Source: an uncultured Flavobacteriales bacterium (GTDB lineage Bacteria > Bacteroidota > Bacteroidia > Flavobacteriales_G > Salibacteraceae). From it: 64,000 nucleotides of DNA. The notes beneath the pieces were generated by a model that was not told the origin of the DNA, made no database searches, and saw nothing but the letters and a program-made list of their open reading frames with translations. Within the stretch, counting starts at the first letter, position 1; every line of letters begins with the position of its first letter. The translations under genes and the position numbers were made by a program. Below are positions 49,106 through 60,202 of this stretch, piece by piece. The stretch is taken from positions 54,740-118,739 of the forward strand of contig CALSPD010000001.1 in NCBI GenBank assembly GCA_943788145.1. The letters run 5' to 3'.

Positions 49106-51165
49106 TCTTTTTTAGCCTTGTTTTTGTAGAACTCGTGTAAACGGTATTGCGATCTTATATCAGGAACAGCATTATGTTCCGCAGAAATATACTCTCCTGA
49201 TGAATGTAAGACCCTTGCTTTAACATTGTCTGAAAATTGAGTTTCAAAAATCATGTCTAGTTCATCTTTTAAGTCTTGATTCAGGATTGGGAATGTTACT
49301 TCAATTCGCCTATCTATATTTCTAACCATCCAGTCGGCCGAACTTACAAAGTATAACGGATTTCCTCCGTTGCAAAAGCTATAAAACCGTGCATGCTCTA
49401 GGTATCTGTCAATTATGCTGATCACTTTAATGTTTTCGCTTAATCCTTTTACTCCGGGAACTAATGCACATATACCCCGAATGATCATGCGGATCTTTAC
49501 TCCGGCTTGGCTGGCAGCGTATAGTTTTTCAATAAGGTTAGGATCAACAAGACTATTGACTTTTACATTAATGAAGGCCGGCTTCTTCTCCTTGGCGTTT
49601 TTGATTTCTTTATTAATCAATCTCACTAGCCGATTTCGCAAATAAAACGGTGAAAGCACCAAATGTTTAAAGCGATAATTTGGCCAAATAGCATTTTCAA
49701 ATACCTCAAAAACGCGTTGAACTTCCTTTGTTATCTGTTGATTCGCTGTTAAAAGGCTCAAATCTGTATAAAGATTTGCAGTTGATTCATTGTAGTTTCC
49801 GGTGGCTAGAATGGAATAACAGACTTGCTCACCGTTCTCTTTTCGAGTTATCAAGCAAATTTTCCCATGAACCTTAAGACCCGGGAAACCGAAATACACT
49901 TTCACCCCTTCATCTTCAAGGATGTTCGACCAATAAATATTGTTTTCTTCATCAAAGCGAGCCTGCAATTCAAAAACTACAATTACTTTCTTTCCATTTC
50001 GTGCTGCATTGATCAATGCATTGATAACCTTGCTTTGTTTTGCGACTCGATACAAACAAATTCGAATTGATTTTACTTTGGGATCAAGCGCGGCCTCTTT
50101 CAAAAACTCAATAACGTGATTAAACGTTTGATAAGGATGGTGGAGCATTACATCTTTCTTAGCTATTGCATCGAAGTAGCTGTCATATTTTTCAAAATGA
50201 GGATGCCTTTGACTAGAAAGCGGCCTATAATAAGCTTTTGGCAGATTGAGTTTAGGAAATGAAATTAAGTCCTTCAGGTTATGGTATCGCCCTCCTGGAA
50301 TGAAGGCATCTTCTTCTTTGGTTAAATTGATTTTCTTAGTCAAATACTTATACAAGTCTTTGGGCATATCCGAATCATAGACAAACCTAAGCGCAGCACC
50401 TCGTTTACGTGCTTTCAACCCTTTTTTCATCGATTCCATATAGCTCTTAGAAATGTCATTATCCAAATCAAGCTCGGCATCTCGAGTAATTTTAAACGTA
50501 TAAGCATCCACCTTTTTTGGTCGCAACATTTCGAATGCCGTTAACAAGTTGAATCGAATAATGTCGTCTAAGAGCATGATGTATTTCTTGCCTTCTTCAC
50601 CAGAAATAATATTGAATCGTGGTAGGCTGGACGGCACTTCCATAAGAGCGTATTGACTCGAAGCCTTTCCTTTTGCATCTTCAAAATTCAGAATACAGGA
50701 TAAATAGATGGCCTTATCCCTAAGTTCAGGAAATTTCCGCACCTGATCGAGCATGATTGGGCCAATAATTGGGTCTACCTTTTCGTCATAATAATCACGA
50801 ACAAACTCTTCTTGCTGCCCACTTAATTGAGTCTCATTCACAAAATGAACTCCTTTAGACTTCAGTTGCTCGATTATCTCAAGATAGATCGATTCATACT
50901 GTTGTTGTTGTCTTATCGTGATGGATTGAATATCCGCGAAAACATGCTTTGGATCAGAGTCATCTCCATCGATTCTTTCATTCAAAAGCGCAAGTCGTTT
51001 GACAGACGCAACTCTAACTCGAAAAAATTCATCGCGATTATTTGAAAATATTCCAAGGAACTTGAGTCTTTCCATTAGCGGAACTGTCTCATCGGCAGCT
51101 TCACGTAATACGCGCTCATTAAAAGCAAGCCAGCTAATTTCTCGATTGATGAACTTCTTTTTCAT
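49102..51165 (-). CDS. ppk1: Polyphosphate kinase 1
   Basis: 687 residues from ATG 51163-51165 (MKKKFINREISWLAFNERVL); a TTG six codons upstream is in frame but unlikely. PPK1 reversibly makes polyphosphate from ATP. The N domain (SWLAFNERVLREA, FSNNRDEFFRVR), the central phospholipase D-like lobes with KVHGKICLI (catalytic His) and ILATGNYNESTANLYTDLSL, and FYSFCNGGNPLYFVSSADWM near the C-terminus are all intact. Operon with ppx. Confidence 0.96.
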   Translation of the reverse strand: MKKKFINREISWLAFNERVLREAADETVPLMERLKFLGIFSNNRDEFFRVRVASVKRLALLNERIDGDDSDPKHVFADIQSITIRQQQQYESIYLEIIEQLKSKGVHFVNETQLSGQQEEFVRDYYDEKVDPIIGPIMLDQVRKFPELRDKAIYLSCILNFEDAKGKASSQYALMEVPSSLPRFNIISGEEGKKYIMLLDDIIRFNLLTAFEMLRPKKVDAYTFKITRDAELDLDNDISKSYMESMKKGLKARKRGAALRFVYDSDMPKDLYKYLTKKINLTKEEDAFIPGGRYHNLKDLISFPKLNLPKAYYRPLSSQRHPHFEKYDSYFDAIAKKDVMLHHPYQTFNHVIEFLKEAALDPKVKSIRICLYRVAKQSKVINALINAARNGKKVIVVFELQARFDEENNIYWSNILEDEGVKVYFGFPGLKVHGKICLITRKENGEQVCYSILATGNYNESTANLYTDLSLLTANQQITKEVQRVFEVFENAIWPNYRFKHLVLSPFYLRNRLVRLINKEIKNAKEKKPAFINVKVNSLVDPNLIEKLYAASQAGVKIRMIIRGICALVPGVKGLSENIKVISIIDRYLEHARFYSFCNGGNPLYFVSSADWMVRNIDRRIEVTFPILNQDLKDELDMIFETQFSDNVKARVLHSSGEYISAEHNAVPDIRSQYRLHEFYKNKAKKE

Positions 51166-51373
51166 GGTGAAAATGTCACGCAAAAGTAACCCTTGAGTTC
51201 AGGTTGAATGTGACGAATAGATTATGTTTCAAGAGTTAACACATTATCTCCAGCTCCATATTATTCAATTAAAACCACGTTGAAAACTCTGTTGATAAGG
51301 ATGCGTTAACTCGACCCGAACACCCGCTTAATTGCTGGAACTTTGATACACTATTAATTAGTGCCCAAAAGCT

Positions 51374-51919
51374 ATGTTTACAATATTCAAAAAGAAGAAG
51401 CTAAGTGAAGATCAATTGGCCAATTTTTTTGTCAACTCCACATTGAAACTGGTTGAAACTGGGTTTGAAGATGTGGCGGAAATAATCAATAACGATCCTG
51501 AGTTTTTGAGCCGCCCATGCATTGAATCGGACGATAGTGACCAGTTTCTATTAATCGTAATTGCTGGCAATCTTAAGATTCAAAGCAGTCAATTTGACAA
51601 TCTAAAAGGTGCGCGATTGGCTGAGAAAATCTACAGAAAACTAGGAAGCACACTTCAAGTTGAACCTGCAGTGCTGAAAGAAACCATCGCCAAGTATCAA
51701 TCTTGGATGGGAAGGATCAATCATCCCTCAAAAAATATGCACTACGCGATGTCTAAGGGAGTGTTCTTCAAATATGAATTGAATAAATTTCAGTCGGATT
51801 ACTTTAGGAATATGAATACGCCAAACCCTATCTTCCTTAAGCGGCTGGATGAAGTAATCGGTCAGTTTATTTTTAATTGGACTGAAATTCAAGACACTTA
51901 CCGCATTGTAGAGGATTAG
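51374..51919 (+). CDS. Hypothetical protein, 181 residues
   Basis: Not recognised. Starts at ATG 51374. No signal peptide or transmembrane segment, so probably cytosolic. The sequence is mixed helical with a basic N-terminus (TIFKKKKLSEDQL), a conserved-looking middle (FDNLKGARLAEKIYRKLG) and YFRNMNTPNPIFLKRLDEVIGQFIFNW near the end. The 207-base upstream spacer, shared divergently with ppk, holds a GAACTTTG that is a partial match to the -7 box. The 3' end overlaps the convergent lhgO stop by four bases. Length, codon regularity and neat packing support a real gene. Confidence 0.75.
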   Translation: MFTIFKKKKLSEDQLANFFVNSTLKLVETGFEDVAEIINNDPEFLSRPCIESDDSDQFLLIVIAGNLKIQSSQFDNLKGARLAEKIYRKLGSTLQVEPAVLKETIAKYQSWMGRINHPSKNMHYAMSKGVFFKYELNKFQSDYFRNMNTPNPIFLKRLDEVIGQFIFNWTEIQDTYRIVED

Positions 51920-53133
51920 TCAAACTTAAAATGTTTGATTGCCATATTAGTCACCTCGTTCCCAATCGCTAAACAGGCTGTTGCAGCTGGGCTTGGGGCG
52001 TTTAAAACGTGAATGCTATTCTCTTTGTATTCTATTTTGAAATCATCAATCATATTCCCAGAATCGGAGAGCGCCATTGCTCTTACCCCTGCTCGCTCCT
52101 CATCTAAATCATCCATTTCAAGGCTTGGGATCATCCTTTGAAGCTGGCTCAAGAACAATTTTTTCGAAAAGGCTCTTCTATATTCCTCTAAGCCATATCG
52201 CCAGTTTTTAGCGAAGAATCTCCAAGTTCCTAAAAACTTTATTGCATCTATCGTATCCACTAGGCTAAAATCAGTTTTCCGATAGCCCTCTCGTTTAAAC
52301 ACGAAAACCGCGTTAGGTCCACATTCTACACTTCCATCCGTCATTCGAGTGAAATGGACTCCAAGAAATGGAAATTTAGGATTGGGAACTGGGTAAATCA
52401 GGTTTCGAACTTTACTCCTTCCCTTCTCACTAAGCACATAATAATCACCTCGAAATCCCAGGATGGCCATATCTAGAACAACATTATCCCTTTTAGCAAG
52501 CCGGTCGGCCTGAAGACCAGCACAATAGATTACCTTCTTTGCCGAGATGACTCCATTGTCTGTTTTGATTTCTGAACCAGATTTATGCCTAGAAACAGAC
52601 TTGACTTCATGATTCAGGAGAATTTTACTGTTTGGATTTAGCGTTAGCATTAATTCAGCAAGCTTCTCTGTTGTTGCTCTAAAATCTACGATACCTGTAC
52701 ATCCCACCCTTAATCCTGCAATACCAGCACAATATGGTTCGATTTCCTTAATCTGATCACCATCAATCTGCTCCATGTCTTCAACTCCATTCGCTAATCC
52801 ACGCTTATAAATAACTTCTAGATGATCAAGTTCAGATGGATCCGTGGCCACGATAATTTTCCCACAAATATCATGGTCAATGCCGTGTTTCCTTACAAAT
52901 TCCACCAATTCGCGCCTACCTTCCACGCAGTTTTTAGCCTTAAAGGAGCCTGGTTTATAGTATATCCCCGAGTGAATTACTCCAGAGTTATTTCCCGTTT
53001 GATGATTTGCCAAACAAGCTTCTTTCTCAATTAAACCAATATTCTTATCCGGATAAGCCAATTGCATTTTATAGGCAGTTGCCACACCTACAATTCCTCC
53101 ACCCACAATTGCAATGTCAAATGAATGCTTCAT
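51916..53133 (-). CDS. lhgO: L-2-hydroxyglutarate oxidase
   Basis: 405-residue FAD-dependent oxidoreductase of the DAO fold that oxidises L-2-hydroxyglutarate to 2-oxoglutarate. FAD motif DIAIVGGGIVGVATAYKM, then HQTGNNSGVIHSGIYYKPGS, VIYCAGLQADRLAKR, GFRGDYYVL and FLGVHFTRMTDG, all typical of LhgO, with NAPSPAATACLAIG at the end. Intact, with normal length (about 400). Its start is one base from the stop of the upstream UMF1 transporter, so they form an operon. Confidence 0.93.
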   Translation of the reverse strand: MKHSFDIAIVGGGIVGVATAYKMQLAYPDKNIGLIEKEACLANHQTGNNSGVIHSGIYYKPGSFKAKNCVEGRRELVEFVRKHGIDHDICGKIIVATDPSELDHLEVIYKRGLANGVEDMEQIDGDQIKEIEPYCAGIAGLRVGCTGIVDFRATTEKLAELMLTLNPNSKILLNHEVKSVSRHKSGSEIKTDNGVISAKKVIYCAGLQADRLAKRDNVVLDMAILGFRGDYYVLSEKGRSKVRNLIYPVPNPKFPFLGVHFTRMTDGSVECGPNAVFVFKREGYRKTDFSLVDTIDAIKFLGTWRFFAKNWRYGLEEYRRAFSKKLFLSQLQRMIPSLEMDDLDEERAGVRAMALSDSGNMIDDFKIEYKENSIHVLNAPSPAATACLAIGNEVTNMAIKHFKFD

Positions 53134-53134
53134 A

Positions 53135-54456
53135 TCAATAAGTTTTGTTTTGAATTAATGGGGAGATACTCTTTTCGCGTTTCACAAATAATAGCAATAT
53201 CAATCCTACAACAAAAAAGCTAAGCATGGCAATAGAAGACATTCGCATACTGGCTGTCACCCCTTCTATTATCCCAAAAAGTAATGTTCCAATGACTATT
53301 CCGAGTTTTTCAACAACGTCATAAAAGCTGAAATACGAGGCATGGTCCGTTGTTTCCGGCAACATTTTCGAATATGTTGATCTAGAAAGAGACTGGATTC
53401 CTCCCATGACAAGCCCAACCACACCTGCTAGAATATAGAATTGAAGAGGCGTTTGGATGAAATAAGCCGAGACGCATATTCCAATCCAAATTATTAGTGC
53501 TATCCCAAGCACGGGTACATTTCCGATTCGACTAGATAATCTGGCAAAGCCATAAGCACCCGCTACCGCCACAAATTGAATAATCAAAACACTTGCAATT
53601 AGGCCTGTATCTCCTGACCCGCCCCATTCGATTTCTTTTTTAGCAAAAAGTACTGCCATCACCATGACGGTCTGTACACCCATGCTATAAACGAAGAATG
53701 ATCGTAGGTAACGCTTCAAATTGATTTGATCATTCAATTCAGACCAAACCAATTTAAGTTCTTGATAGCCTTTCCATATATAAGAATTATCTGGTTTTCT
53801 AGCGTATACATTATTAGGAATTGCCCGATACGTCACCTGAGCAAAACCAGCCCACCACAGTGCTACTGCGATAAACGCATACTTACTATAGTCGTATCCA
53901 ATTGTCATTAGAACCGCCAAGATGCCGATAAGTAAAATTGAACTTCCAATGTATCCATAGGCAAAGCCTTTTGCGCTAACCTCATCATGCAAAGCGGGGT
54001 TCGGCTATTTCTGGTAAATAGGCATTGTAGAAAACTAGACTTCCCCAAAATCCAATGCTGGCCAACAAAGCGAATAACATGGATAATTCAAGATGATTGG
54101 GATCAAAAAAATAAAGCATGCCGCATGAGACCGAACCCAAATAGCAGAAAAATTTCAAGAATTTCTTTTTACTTCCTGTGTAATCTGCTATACCGGATAG
54201 TAAAGGAGATATTAAGGCTACAACTAAGAAGGACAACGACATCACATAGCTGTAAAGTTCAGTATTGATAAACTCAAGCGAAAAAAATCGCACGAATGCC
54301 ACTTCTTCTCCGTTGATCACCCCTGACATGTGTGTTTGTTTGACTCGAATAGTAAATTGGGAAAATCGCAGTGGAGATAACCAGAGAATAGACAGAATTA
54401 GCCCAATCATAAAACGCCCATGCGCGTATAGTTTTAGGATTGTTTATTTCTATCAT
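53135..54456 (-). pseudogene. UMF1-type MFS transporter, two +1 frameshifts
   Basis: Reconstructed 439 residues with about twelve transmembrane helices. It opens with the UMF1/Atg22-like signature AWAFYDWANSVYSL and continues with FGFWG-type loops (SIGFWGSLVFYNAYLPEIA), GFAYGYIGSS, and GGIQSLSRSTYSKMLP. An extra base in CCCC 54320-54323 (coding-strand GGGG) and another in GGGG 53996-53999 (coding-strand CCCC) break it. As written the pieces are 54274-54456, 53985-54410 and 53135-53992 in three frames. Removing one base at each site gives THVRVINGEEV and AEPALHDEVSAKGF and a normal-length protein. The substrate is unknown. Cotranscribed with lhgO. Confidence 0.87.
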
Positions 54457-54470
54457 GGTTTTAAGAAAGT

Positions 54471-54498
54471 AAAAAGCCCCGAAAATTCGAGGCTTCTT
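54471..54498 (-). terminator. Terminator downstream of the acn-hemE-ompA unit
   Basis: Stem AAGCC/GGCTT extended by CGA/TCG around one mismatch, with an AT loop; on the minus strand it is followed by a run of T. It separates the OmpA gene from the UMF1 transporter. Confidence 0.75.
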
Positions 54499-54515
54499 AG
54501 ATTATACTGTCATAA

Positions 54516-55655
54516 TTAATTCTTGCTAATGACAGAAAACATCACTCGCCTATTCTGCGCCTGACCTGCCGAAGTTGCATCTTTAGTAATGGGTTCAAAA
54601 TCTTGAACGCCAACTACGAGTAATTTACTTTCTGATACACCAAAGTCGACTAAAGCCTTTTTCACTGCGTTTGCCCGGTTCAGCGATACATTTCCGGTAG
54701 ACTTCGCCTCTTCCACAGGATCAGTATGGCCGATAATTTTCACTTTATACTTCGCGTGGTCCTTGAGTAATTCAGCAACTTTCTCTAAATCAGCCATGGC
54801 TAATTCGCTAATCAAATCGCTTCGATCGTCAAAATAGACTCGAGTTCTTTCAATGTCTTGAGACACATCCATTTCCATGTCTGTGCTTGTTTCAACGGAA
54901 TAAACCACATTAAGCGACTTTCCACCAGCATCAAGCTCGCAATCACAATCTTGAAGACCCGCCATGTTCATAACACTAACATCATCAACAAAATAGTATG
55001 CACCCCGCGCCTGCATTCCTGTGAAGCCTTTTGGCTTCTTTACCTTCTCATTTTGTGTAGCATCTGCTGTTCCAAAGTTTCCAATTGTAATGTATTCTTC
55101 ACCACCATCAGCTATGTATGTCTGACAAATGGCTTCCCAATCAAATTGTTCTTCAAAAATTCTGTTCTGAGAATGAATGATCTGAGGTTGAATGTTTTGA
55201 GCAGCAATTTCCTCAGCCGTCAATGGTTTCGCGCTAATATAGATTCCAATGTTGTTTGAAGAATACTTAGATAGCATGCTCAACATCACATTCATTTTAA
55301 CACAATATACTTTTTCTTCAACCATCTTCTCTGTAAGCTTGGCTTGAAGGTATTGTCTAGGGGCCTCATCTTTATAACTGTATATCATGATGCCGGCATA
55401 GTTCTTCCCATCAAGTGGATCTGTATCCCCATACAAATTGGTTGGCGTTTTATATTCGTCAGATTTGGCATAAGCACTAAACACATCTGCTTTGCTATCA
55501 CTAGGCGATGTCCAACCTGTTGCAGACTCTATCATACCGCCCTCCTTGATCTTCTTACCAACTGATTCAAAACTTCCATTTTGAATCATATTTCCTTGCC
55601 CTATGCAAAAAACTGAGGTGAAAACTGCTACAATACTTAAAATTTGATTCTCCAT
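54516..55655 (-). CDS. OmpA family peptidoglycan-associating protein
   Basis: 379 residues: signal peptide-like start, a beta-rich N-terminal domain (about residues 20-240: NMIQNGSFESVG, GWTSPSDSKADVF, GYAGIMIYSYKDE-type blocks, resembling carbohydrate-binding jelly rolls), then the OmpA C-terminal domain. The latter shows VYFDDRSDLISELAMADLEKVAELLKDH, the KIIGHTDPVEE motif (Asp for the diaminopimelate contact) and LSLNRANAVKKALVDFGV..R ending RRVMFSVI. Anchors the outer membrane to peptidoglycan by family. Last gene of acn-hemE-ompA, 17 bases after hemE. Confidence 0.9.
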   Translation of the reverse strand: MENQILSIVAVFTSVFCIGQGNMIQNGSFESVGKKIKEGGMIESATGWTSPSDSKADVFSAYAKSDEYKTPTNLYGDTDPLDGKNYAGIMIYSYKDEAPRQYLQAKLTEKMVEEKVYCVKMNVMLSMLSKYSSNNIGIYISAKPLTAEEIAAQNIQPQIIHSQNRIFEEQFDWEAICQTYIADGGEEYITIGNFGTADATQNEKVKKPKGFTGMQARGAYYFVDDVSVMNMAGLQDCDCELDAGGKSLNVVYSVETSTDMEMDVSQDIERTRVYFDDRSDLISELAMADLEKVAELLKDHAKYKVKIIGHTDPVEEAKSTGNVSLNRANAVKKALVDFGVSESKLLVVGVQDFEPITKDATSAGQAQNRRVMFSVISKN

Positions 55656-55672
55656 ACTTAAATGATTACTGA

Positions 55673-56680
55673 CTAATTTGCTTTAATAGTGTCAATGAAT
55701 AGTTTGACTTTTTTCCAGTCTGTATCTGGATAAACACCGTGGCCCAAGTTAGCTATGTGAGGAATTCCGCTAAACGAAGTTAACATCTCCTTAGTCTTTT
55801 GAACCACATATTGGTCATCTGCGTACAGAACTGTCGGATCCATATTGCCTTGTAAAGTCTTTTTTGAACCAATATGAGCGAGATCCGCGGGGTTCAAGGT
55901 CCAATCTAGTCCTACTGCATTGAAATTACTGGATAAAAGATCACTCATTGCAAAGTGGGCACCCTTAGCAAAAACTATACTTGGCACTTGAGAAACTTCC
56001 TGAGCGATTCGATTCAAGTATGGCATACAATACTCCTTATATAGCTCGGCACTCAAAACACCTGCCCATGAATCAAAAACTTGATAAATGGAAACACCAG
56101 CTTCCACCTGGAGCTTTAAATAATTGATGGTGGACTGTGTGATTTTTTCCAACAGGTTGTGAGACGCCTCCGGGTTTGCATGCAACCACTTTCTTGCTTC
56201 TGAAAATGTTTTACTGCCTCTTCCTTCGATCATATAGCAAAAAATAGTGAAAGGCGCTCCAGCAAAACCAATGACAGGAACTCGTCCATTTAATCCTTTT
56301 CTGGTAAGCAAAATGGCATCATAGACATATTGAAGCTCACTTCCCTCCGCTACATGCAGCGCATTAATATCACTTTCCGTTTTGATGACTTTCGGGAACC
56401 ACGGTCCTCTTCCTTCTTCCATTTGGTAAGGAAGCCCCATTGCCTCGGGAATTACCAGGATATCTGAAAAAATGATGGCCGCATCAACCCCCAATATATC
56501 CACTGGCTGAATCGTTACTTCGGCCGCAAGTTCTGGTGTCTCCACCAACTCTTTGAATCCAGAAATACTTTTTCGGATAGCTCTATATTCGGGCAGAATT
56601 CGACCGGCTTGTCGCATTACCCAAACTGGTGAACGTTCGGTCTTTTCGCCCCGGGCCGCTCTTAATAAAAGATCGTTCAT
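55673..56680 (-). CDS. hemE: Uroporphyrinogen decarboxylase
   Basis: 335 residues. Decarboxylates the four acetate groups of uroporphyrinogen III to coproporphyrinogen III in haem synthesis. The signature [16 protein letters not shown] opens the protein, followed by [39 protein letters not shown] and a final GHGVYPDTD, all family blocks. Eleven bases separate it from acn, and ompA follows, giving one transcript. The haem product links to the cytochrome c peroxidase elsewhere in the window. Confidence 0.97.
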   Translation of the reverse strand: MNDLLLRAARGEKTERSPVWVMRQAGRILPEYRAIRKSISGFKELVETPELAAEVTIQPVDILGVDAAIIFSDILVIPEAMGLPYQMEEGRGPWFPKVIKTESDINALHVAEGSELQYVYDAILLTRKGLNGRVPVIGFAGAPFTIFCYMIEGRGSKTFSEARKWLHANPEASHNLLEKITQSTINYLKLQVEAGVSIYQVFDSWAGVLSAELYKEYCMPYLNRIAQEVSQVPSIVFAKGAHFAMSDLLSSNFNAVGLDWTLNPADLAHIGSKKTLQGNMDPTVLYADDQYVVQKTKEMLTSFSGIPHIANLGHGVYPDTDWKKVKLFIDTIKAN

Positions 56681-56691
56681 CTATTTAAGTT

Positions 56692-58959
56692 TTAACCGGC
56701 CGCTTGAGTCTTGATTAAATTCAATGCACTTCCTGCTCTAAACCAATCGATTTGAGCATTATTGTAGGTATGATTCAAGACAATAACATCCTTAGTTCCA
56801 TCACTATGCACGACTTCAAGTTGCAATTGTCGTCCTTGAGTAAATCGATCCAAATCCGAGAAATTGAAAACATCTGCTTCTTGTATTTTGTTATAATCGG
56901 ATTCATTAGCGAATGTCAAACCTAACATGCCTTGCTTTTTGAGGTTGGTTTCATGGATACGTGCGAACGATTTTACGATTACCGCACAAACACCTAAGTG
57001 TCTTGGTTCCATTGCGGCATGTTCCCTAGAAGAACCTTCGCCATAATTATGATCGCCAACAACGATGGTAGGAATTCCCGCTGCTTTATAAGCTCGGGCA
57101 ACATTCGGCACTTCATCCACTACACCTGTTAATTGATTAACGACAGCATTGGTCTTTTCTCCAAATGCATTGACCGCACCAATTAAACAGTTGTTAGAAA
57201 TGTTATCGAGATGACCTCTATACCTTAACCATGGACCAGCCATAGAAATATGATCCGTTGTGCATTTACCAAGAGCTTTAATCAATAACCTAGCTCCGGA
57301 AATATTTTTCCCATCCCAAGGAGCAAAAGGTTCCAATAGCTGCAATCGCTCTGAATCAGGTTTTACAACCACACTAATTCCACTTCCATCCTTTGCTGGA
57401 GCTTGATATCCCGGATCTCTTACATCAAAACCTTTAGGGGGTAATTCGTGACCGGTTGGTTCAGATAGTTTTACCGCTTCGCCTTTATCGTTGATTAAGG
57501 TATCGGTGATGGGATTGAAATCTAATCTTCCACTAATAGCAATGGCCGCCACCATCTCTGGTGAAGTTACAAATGCATGCGTATTTGGGTTCCCGTCTGC
57601 GCGTTTAGAAAAGTTTCTATTGAAGGAGTGAACAATAGAGTTCTTCTTCTTTTCTTCAGATCCAGAACGCGCCCATTGGCCGATACAAGGCCCACAAGCA
57701 TTCGTAAATATCGTAGCGCCTAATTGCTCGAAAATGTCAATAAATCCGTCTCGCGCGATGGTATATCTAACCTGTTCAGAGCCTGGATTTATTCCGAATT
57801 CTGCTTTTGGCTTTAATCCTTTATCAACCGCCTGTTTTGCAATCGATGCTGCTCGGGAAATGTCTTCATAAGAGGAATTGGTGCAAGAACCAATCAACCC
57901 CCAGTCAATATCTCCTGGCCAATCTGAGTTTTTCAAAGTTTCTTTCATCTTCGAAACCGGTGTCGCCAAATCTGGCGTAAACGGACCATTAATATAAGGC
58001 TCTAACTCTGAAAGGTTAATCTCGATGACTTGGTCAAAATACTTTTCTGGATTTTCATAAACTTCTTTGTCGCCAGTGAGGTGCTCCGCTACTTGGTCTG
58101 CTAAATCAACAACTTCCTTACGACCAGTTGCGGACAAATATCTACGCATACTATCGTCATACCCAAATGTGGATGTTGTCGCACCTATTTCTGCGCCCAT
58201 GTTGCAAATGGTTCCTTTTCCTGTACACGACAATGATTCAGCACCTTCGCCAAAGTATTCAACTATACATCCAGTTCCACCTTTGACTGTCAGGATTCCC
58301 GCAACTTTCAAAATGACATCTTTTGGTGCCGTCCATCCACTCAGCTTTCCTGTTAACTTAATCCCAATGAGTTTCGGAAACTTAAGTTCCCATGCCATAC
58401 CAGCCATAACATCGACTGCATCTGCGCCACCAACTCCTATAGCAACCATTCCTAGTCCACCCGCATTCACAGTATGACTATCTGTTCCTATCATCATTCC
58501 GCCAGGGAAGGCATAGTTTTCTAATACGACCTGATGGATAATACCAGCTCCTGGTTTCCAAAAACCAATTCCGTACTTATTTGATACCGAGGAAAGGAAA
58601 TTGAAGACTTCGTTATTCTTATTGAGCGAATCTTGCAAATCTTTATCTGCGCCTAATCTTGCTTGAATAAGGTGATCGGCATGTACAGTAGAAGGTACTG
58701 CGGCCTGGCTTTTGCCAGCCTGCATGAATTGAAGTAATGCCATTTGTGCTGTTGCATCCTGCATGGCTACTCTATCTGGAGCGAAATCAACATAGCTTCC
58801 TCCACGAACAAATTTTTCATTGGCGACACCATCCCAGAGATGAGTGTACAGAATTTTCTCTGATAAGGTCAGAGGGTGGTTCAACAACTTTCGTGCAGCG
58901 GCAATGCGCTCGGGATATTTGGCGTAGACCGCCTTAATCATATCTAGATCAAAGATCAT
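56692..58959 (-). CDS. acn: Aconitate hydratase
   Basis: 755 residues of the mitochondrial-type aconitase, interconverting citrate and isocitrate with a 4Fe-4S cluster. The opening [12 protein letters not shown] matches close relatives. [23 protein letters not shown] (first cluster Cys), GPCIGQW (the other two cluster Cys), and the swivel domain with [22 protein letters not shown] are intact. It uses ATG 58959 next to an ATCTTTG motif. First gene of the acn-hemE-ompA unit. Confidence 0.97.
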   Translation of the reverse strand: MIFDLDMIKAVYAKYPERIAAARKLLNHPLTLSEKILYTHLWDGVANEKFVRGGSYVDFAPDRVAMQDATAQMALLQFMQAGKSQAAVPSTVHADHLIQARLGADKDLQDSLNKNNEVFNFLSSVSNKYGIGFWKPGAGIIHQVVLENYAFPGGMMIGTDSHTVNAGGLGMVAIGVGGADAVDVMAGMAWELKFPKLIGIKLTGKLSGWTAPKDVILKVAGILTVKGGTGCIVEYFGEGAESLSCTGKGTICNMGAEIGATTSTFGYDDSMRRYLSATGRKEVVDLADQVAEHLTGDKEVYENPEKYFDQVIEINLSELEPYINGPFTPDLATPVSKMKETLKNSDWPGDIDWGLIGSCTNSSYEDISRAASIAKQAVDKGLKPKAEFGINPGSEQVRYTIARDGFIDIFEQLGATIFTNACGPCIGQWARSGSEEKKKNSIVHSFNRNFSKRADGNPNTHAFVTSPEMVAAIAISGRLDFNPITDTLINDKGEAVKLSEPTGHELPPKGFDVRDPGYQAPAKDGSGISVVVKPDSERLQLLEPFAPWDGKNISGARLLIKALGKCTTDHISMAGPWLRYRGHLDNISNNCLIGAVNAFGEKTNAVVNQLTGVVDEVPNVARAYKAAGIPTIVVGDHNYGEGSSREHAAMEPRHLGVCAVIVKSFARIHETNLKKQGMLGLTFANESDYNKIQEADVFNFSDLDRFTQGRQLQLEVVHSDGTKDVIVLNHTYNNAQIDWFRAGSALNLIKTQAAG

Positions 58960-59026
58960 AATTTTTACTTTTTTTCGAGGTTGACAATATTACATGAACG
59001 CAGCGAAAGAGCGAGGTATTTAAACC

Positions 59027-59055
59027 AAAAAAGGGAAGCACAAGCCTCCCTTTTT
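59027..59055 (-). terminator. Terminator of the rpsF-rpsR-rplI operon
   Basis: On the minus strand GGGAGGC pairs with GCTTCCC (one G-T pair) around a four-base loop, with A before and T after. It lies 26 bases beyond the rplI stop. Confidence 0.88.
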
Positions 59056-59080
59056 CGATTATTTATTGTTGTAGTCAATT

Positions 59081-59527
59081 TTACTCACCTACTACTTCGA
59101 ATGAAATGGTTTCGATCACATCTCTGTGAAAGGTCACTTCAGCTTCATAAGTGCCCGTTGATTTGATCGGCTCATCTTTGATTTTCACATGTTTTCTATC
59201 CACGTCAAAACCAAGCTTGCTGATCTCTTCTGCAAGCTGAATGCTATTTACAGAACCGAAAATCTTTCCAGACTCTCCAACCTTAGCACCAACTGTTAAT
59301 GTCATCGCTTTCACTTTAGCCGCGGCTTTTCTAGCGTTTTCACGCTCCTTCTCAATTCGCTGAGAACGTTGCTTAACTGTTTCAGCGTGCATCTTTTTCA
59401 CTGATGCCGTGGCCAAAACTGCCTTTCCAGCTGGGATAAGAAAGTTTCTTCCGTAACCTTCTTTGACTTTAACTAGATCGTCTTTGTAACCCAGTTTTTC
59501 AATGTCTTCTTTTAATATAATTTCCAT
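59081..59527 (-). CDS. rplI: 50S ribosomal protein L9
   Basis: 148 residues, the usual length. N-terminal domain with MEIILKEDIEKLGYKDDLVKVK and GYGRNFLIPAGKAV (the L9 signature), the long connecting helix (residues about 45-75, KRSQRIEKERENARKAAA) and the C-terminal domain with GKIFGSVN. Binds 23S rRNA domain V. Last gene of the operon, 14 bases after rpsR. Confidence 0.98.
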   Translation of the reverse strand: MEIILKEDIEKLGYKDDLVKVKEGYGRNFLIPAGKAVLATASVKKMHAETVKQRSQRIEKERENARKAAAKVKAMTLTVGAKVGESGKIFGSVNSIQLAEEISKLGFDVDRKHVKIKDEPIKSTGTYEAEVTFHRDVIETISFEVVGE

Positions 59528-59541
59528 TGTTTGTGGGTTTA

Positions 59542-59802
59542 CTATTTGTACATATCGGTTACGTATGGCATCAATGCTAAGTGTCGCGCTCGCTTGACAG
59601 CGGTAGACACTTTTCGTTGATACTTAACGGATGTTCCAGTAACTCGTCTCGGCAACAATTTGCCTTGTTCGTTTACAAATCGAAGCAAGAAATCTGCGTC
59701 TTTGTAATCGACATATTTAATGCCAGCCTTTTTAAACCAGCAATACTTATCCTTTTTTGTCTCGATCTGAATCGGAGCGAGATATCTTACATCGTCTGCC
59801 AT
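59542..59802 (-). CDS. rpsR: 30S ribosomal protein S18
   Basis: 86 residues. [46 protein letters not shown] is the S18 pattern; it partners S6 on the 30S platform. Situated between rpsF (6 bases upstream) and rplI, the usual order without priB or ssb. Confidence 0.98.
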   Translation of the reverse strand: MADDVRYLAPIQIETKKDKYCWFKKAGIKYVDYKDADFLLRFVNEQGKLLPRRVTGTSVKYQRKVSTAVKRARHLALMPYVTDMYK

Positions 59803-59808
59803 GGTTTT

Positions 59809-60168
59809 TTAATTATCAGCCGCAACTGCCGCTTTTTTGTTTGACTTATTTCTTCTGCTTTCAGCGAAAGCAACATGATGCTTTTCCATTCTTACATTTA
59901 AGAATCGCATCACTCTTTCATCACGGATAAATTCCGTTTCAAAAGGCCTAATGATCGTAGCTTCTGCTTCGAATTCAACTAGGTAATAGAATCCAGTGGA
60001 CTTTTTCTGGATTGGATAGGCTAATTTCTTAAGCCCCCAGTTTTCCTCATGGAGAATTTTCGCTCCATTATTCTTGAGGTAACCGGTAAATTTCTTCACT
60101 GTTTCCTTTGCCTGGTCCTCAGACAAAACGGGAGTCAAAATGAAAACAGTCTCGTAACGGTTGTTCAT
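59809..60168 (-). CDS. rpsF: 30S ribosomal protein S6
   Basis: 119 residues: [17 protein letters not shown] at the start, [25 protein letters not shown] in the middle and [10 protein letters not shown], followed by a Lys/Ala-rich tail ([13 protein letters not shown]). First gene of the operon, with a well-matched promoter at 60203-60232 and a leader of about 30 bases. In many bacteria the S6:S18 complex autoregulates through this leader; no matching structure is proved here. Confidence 0.98.
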   Translation of the reverse strand: MNNRYETVFILTPVLSEDQAKETVKKFTGYLKNNGAKILHEENWGLKKLAYPIQKKSTGFYYLVEFEAEATIIRPFETEFIRDERVMRFLNVRMEKHHVAFAESRRNKSNKKAAVAADN

Positions 60169-60202
60169 GTTTATTAATTTACTTTTCTAAAAATTTGGGG
60201 TG

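Noticed and set aside
51290..51298. TTATCAACA (minus strand), a DnaA-box-like sequence in the ppk spacer
   Set aside because: Single site, no cluster of boxes, no AT-rich unwinding element pattern and no dnaA nearby; not an origin.
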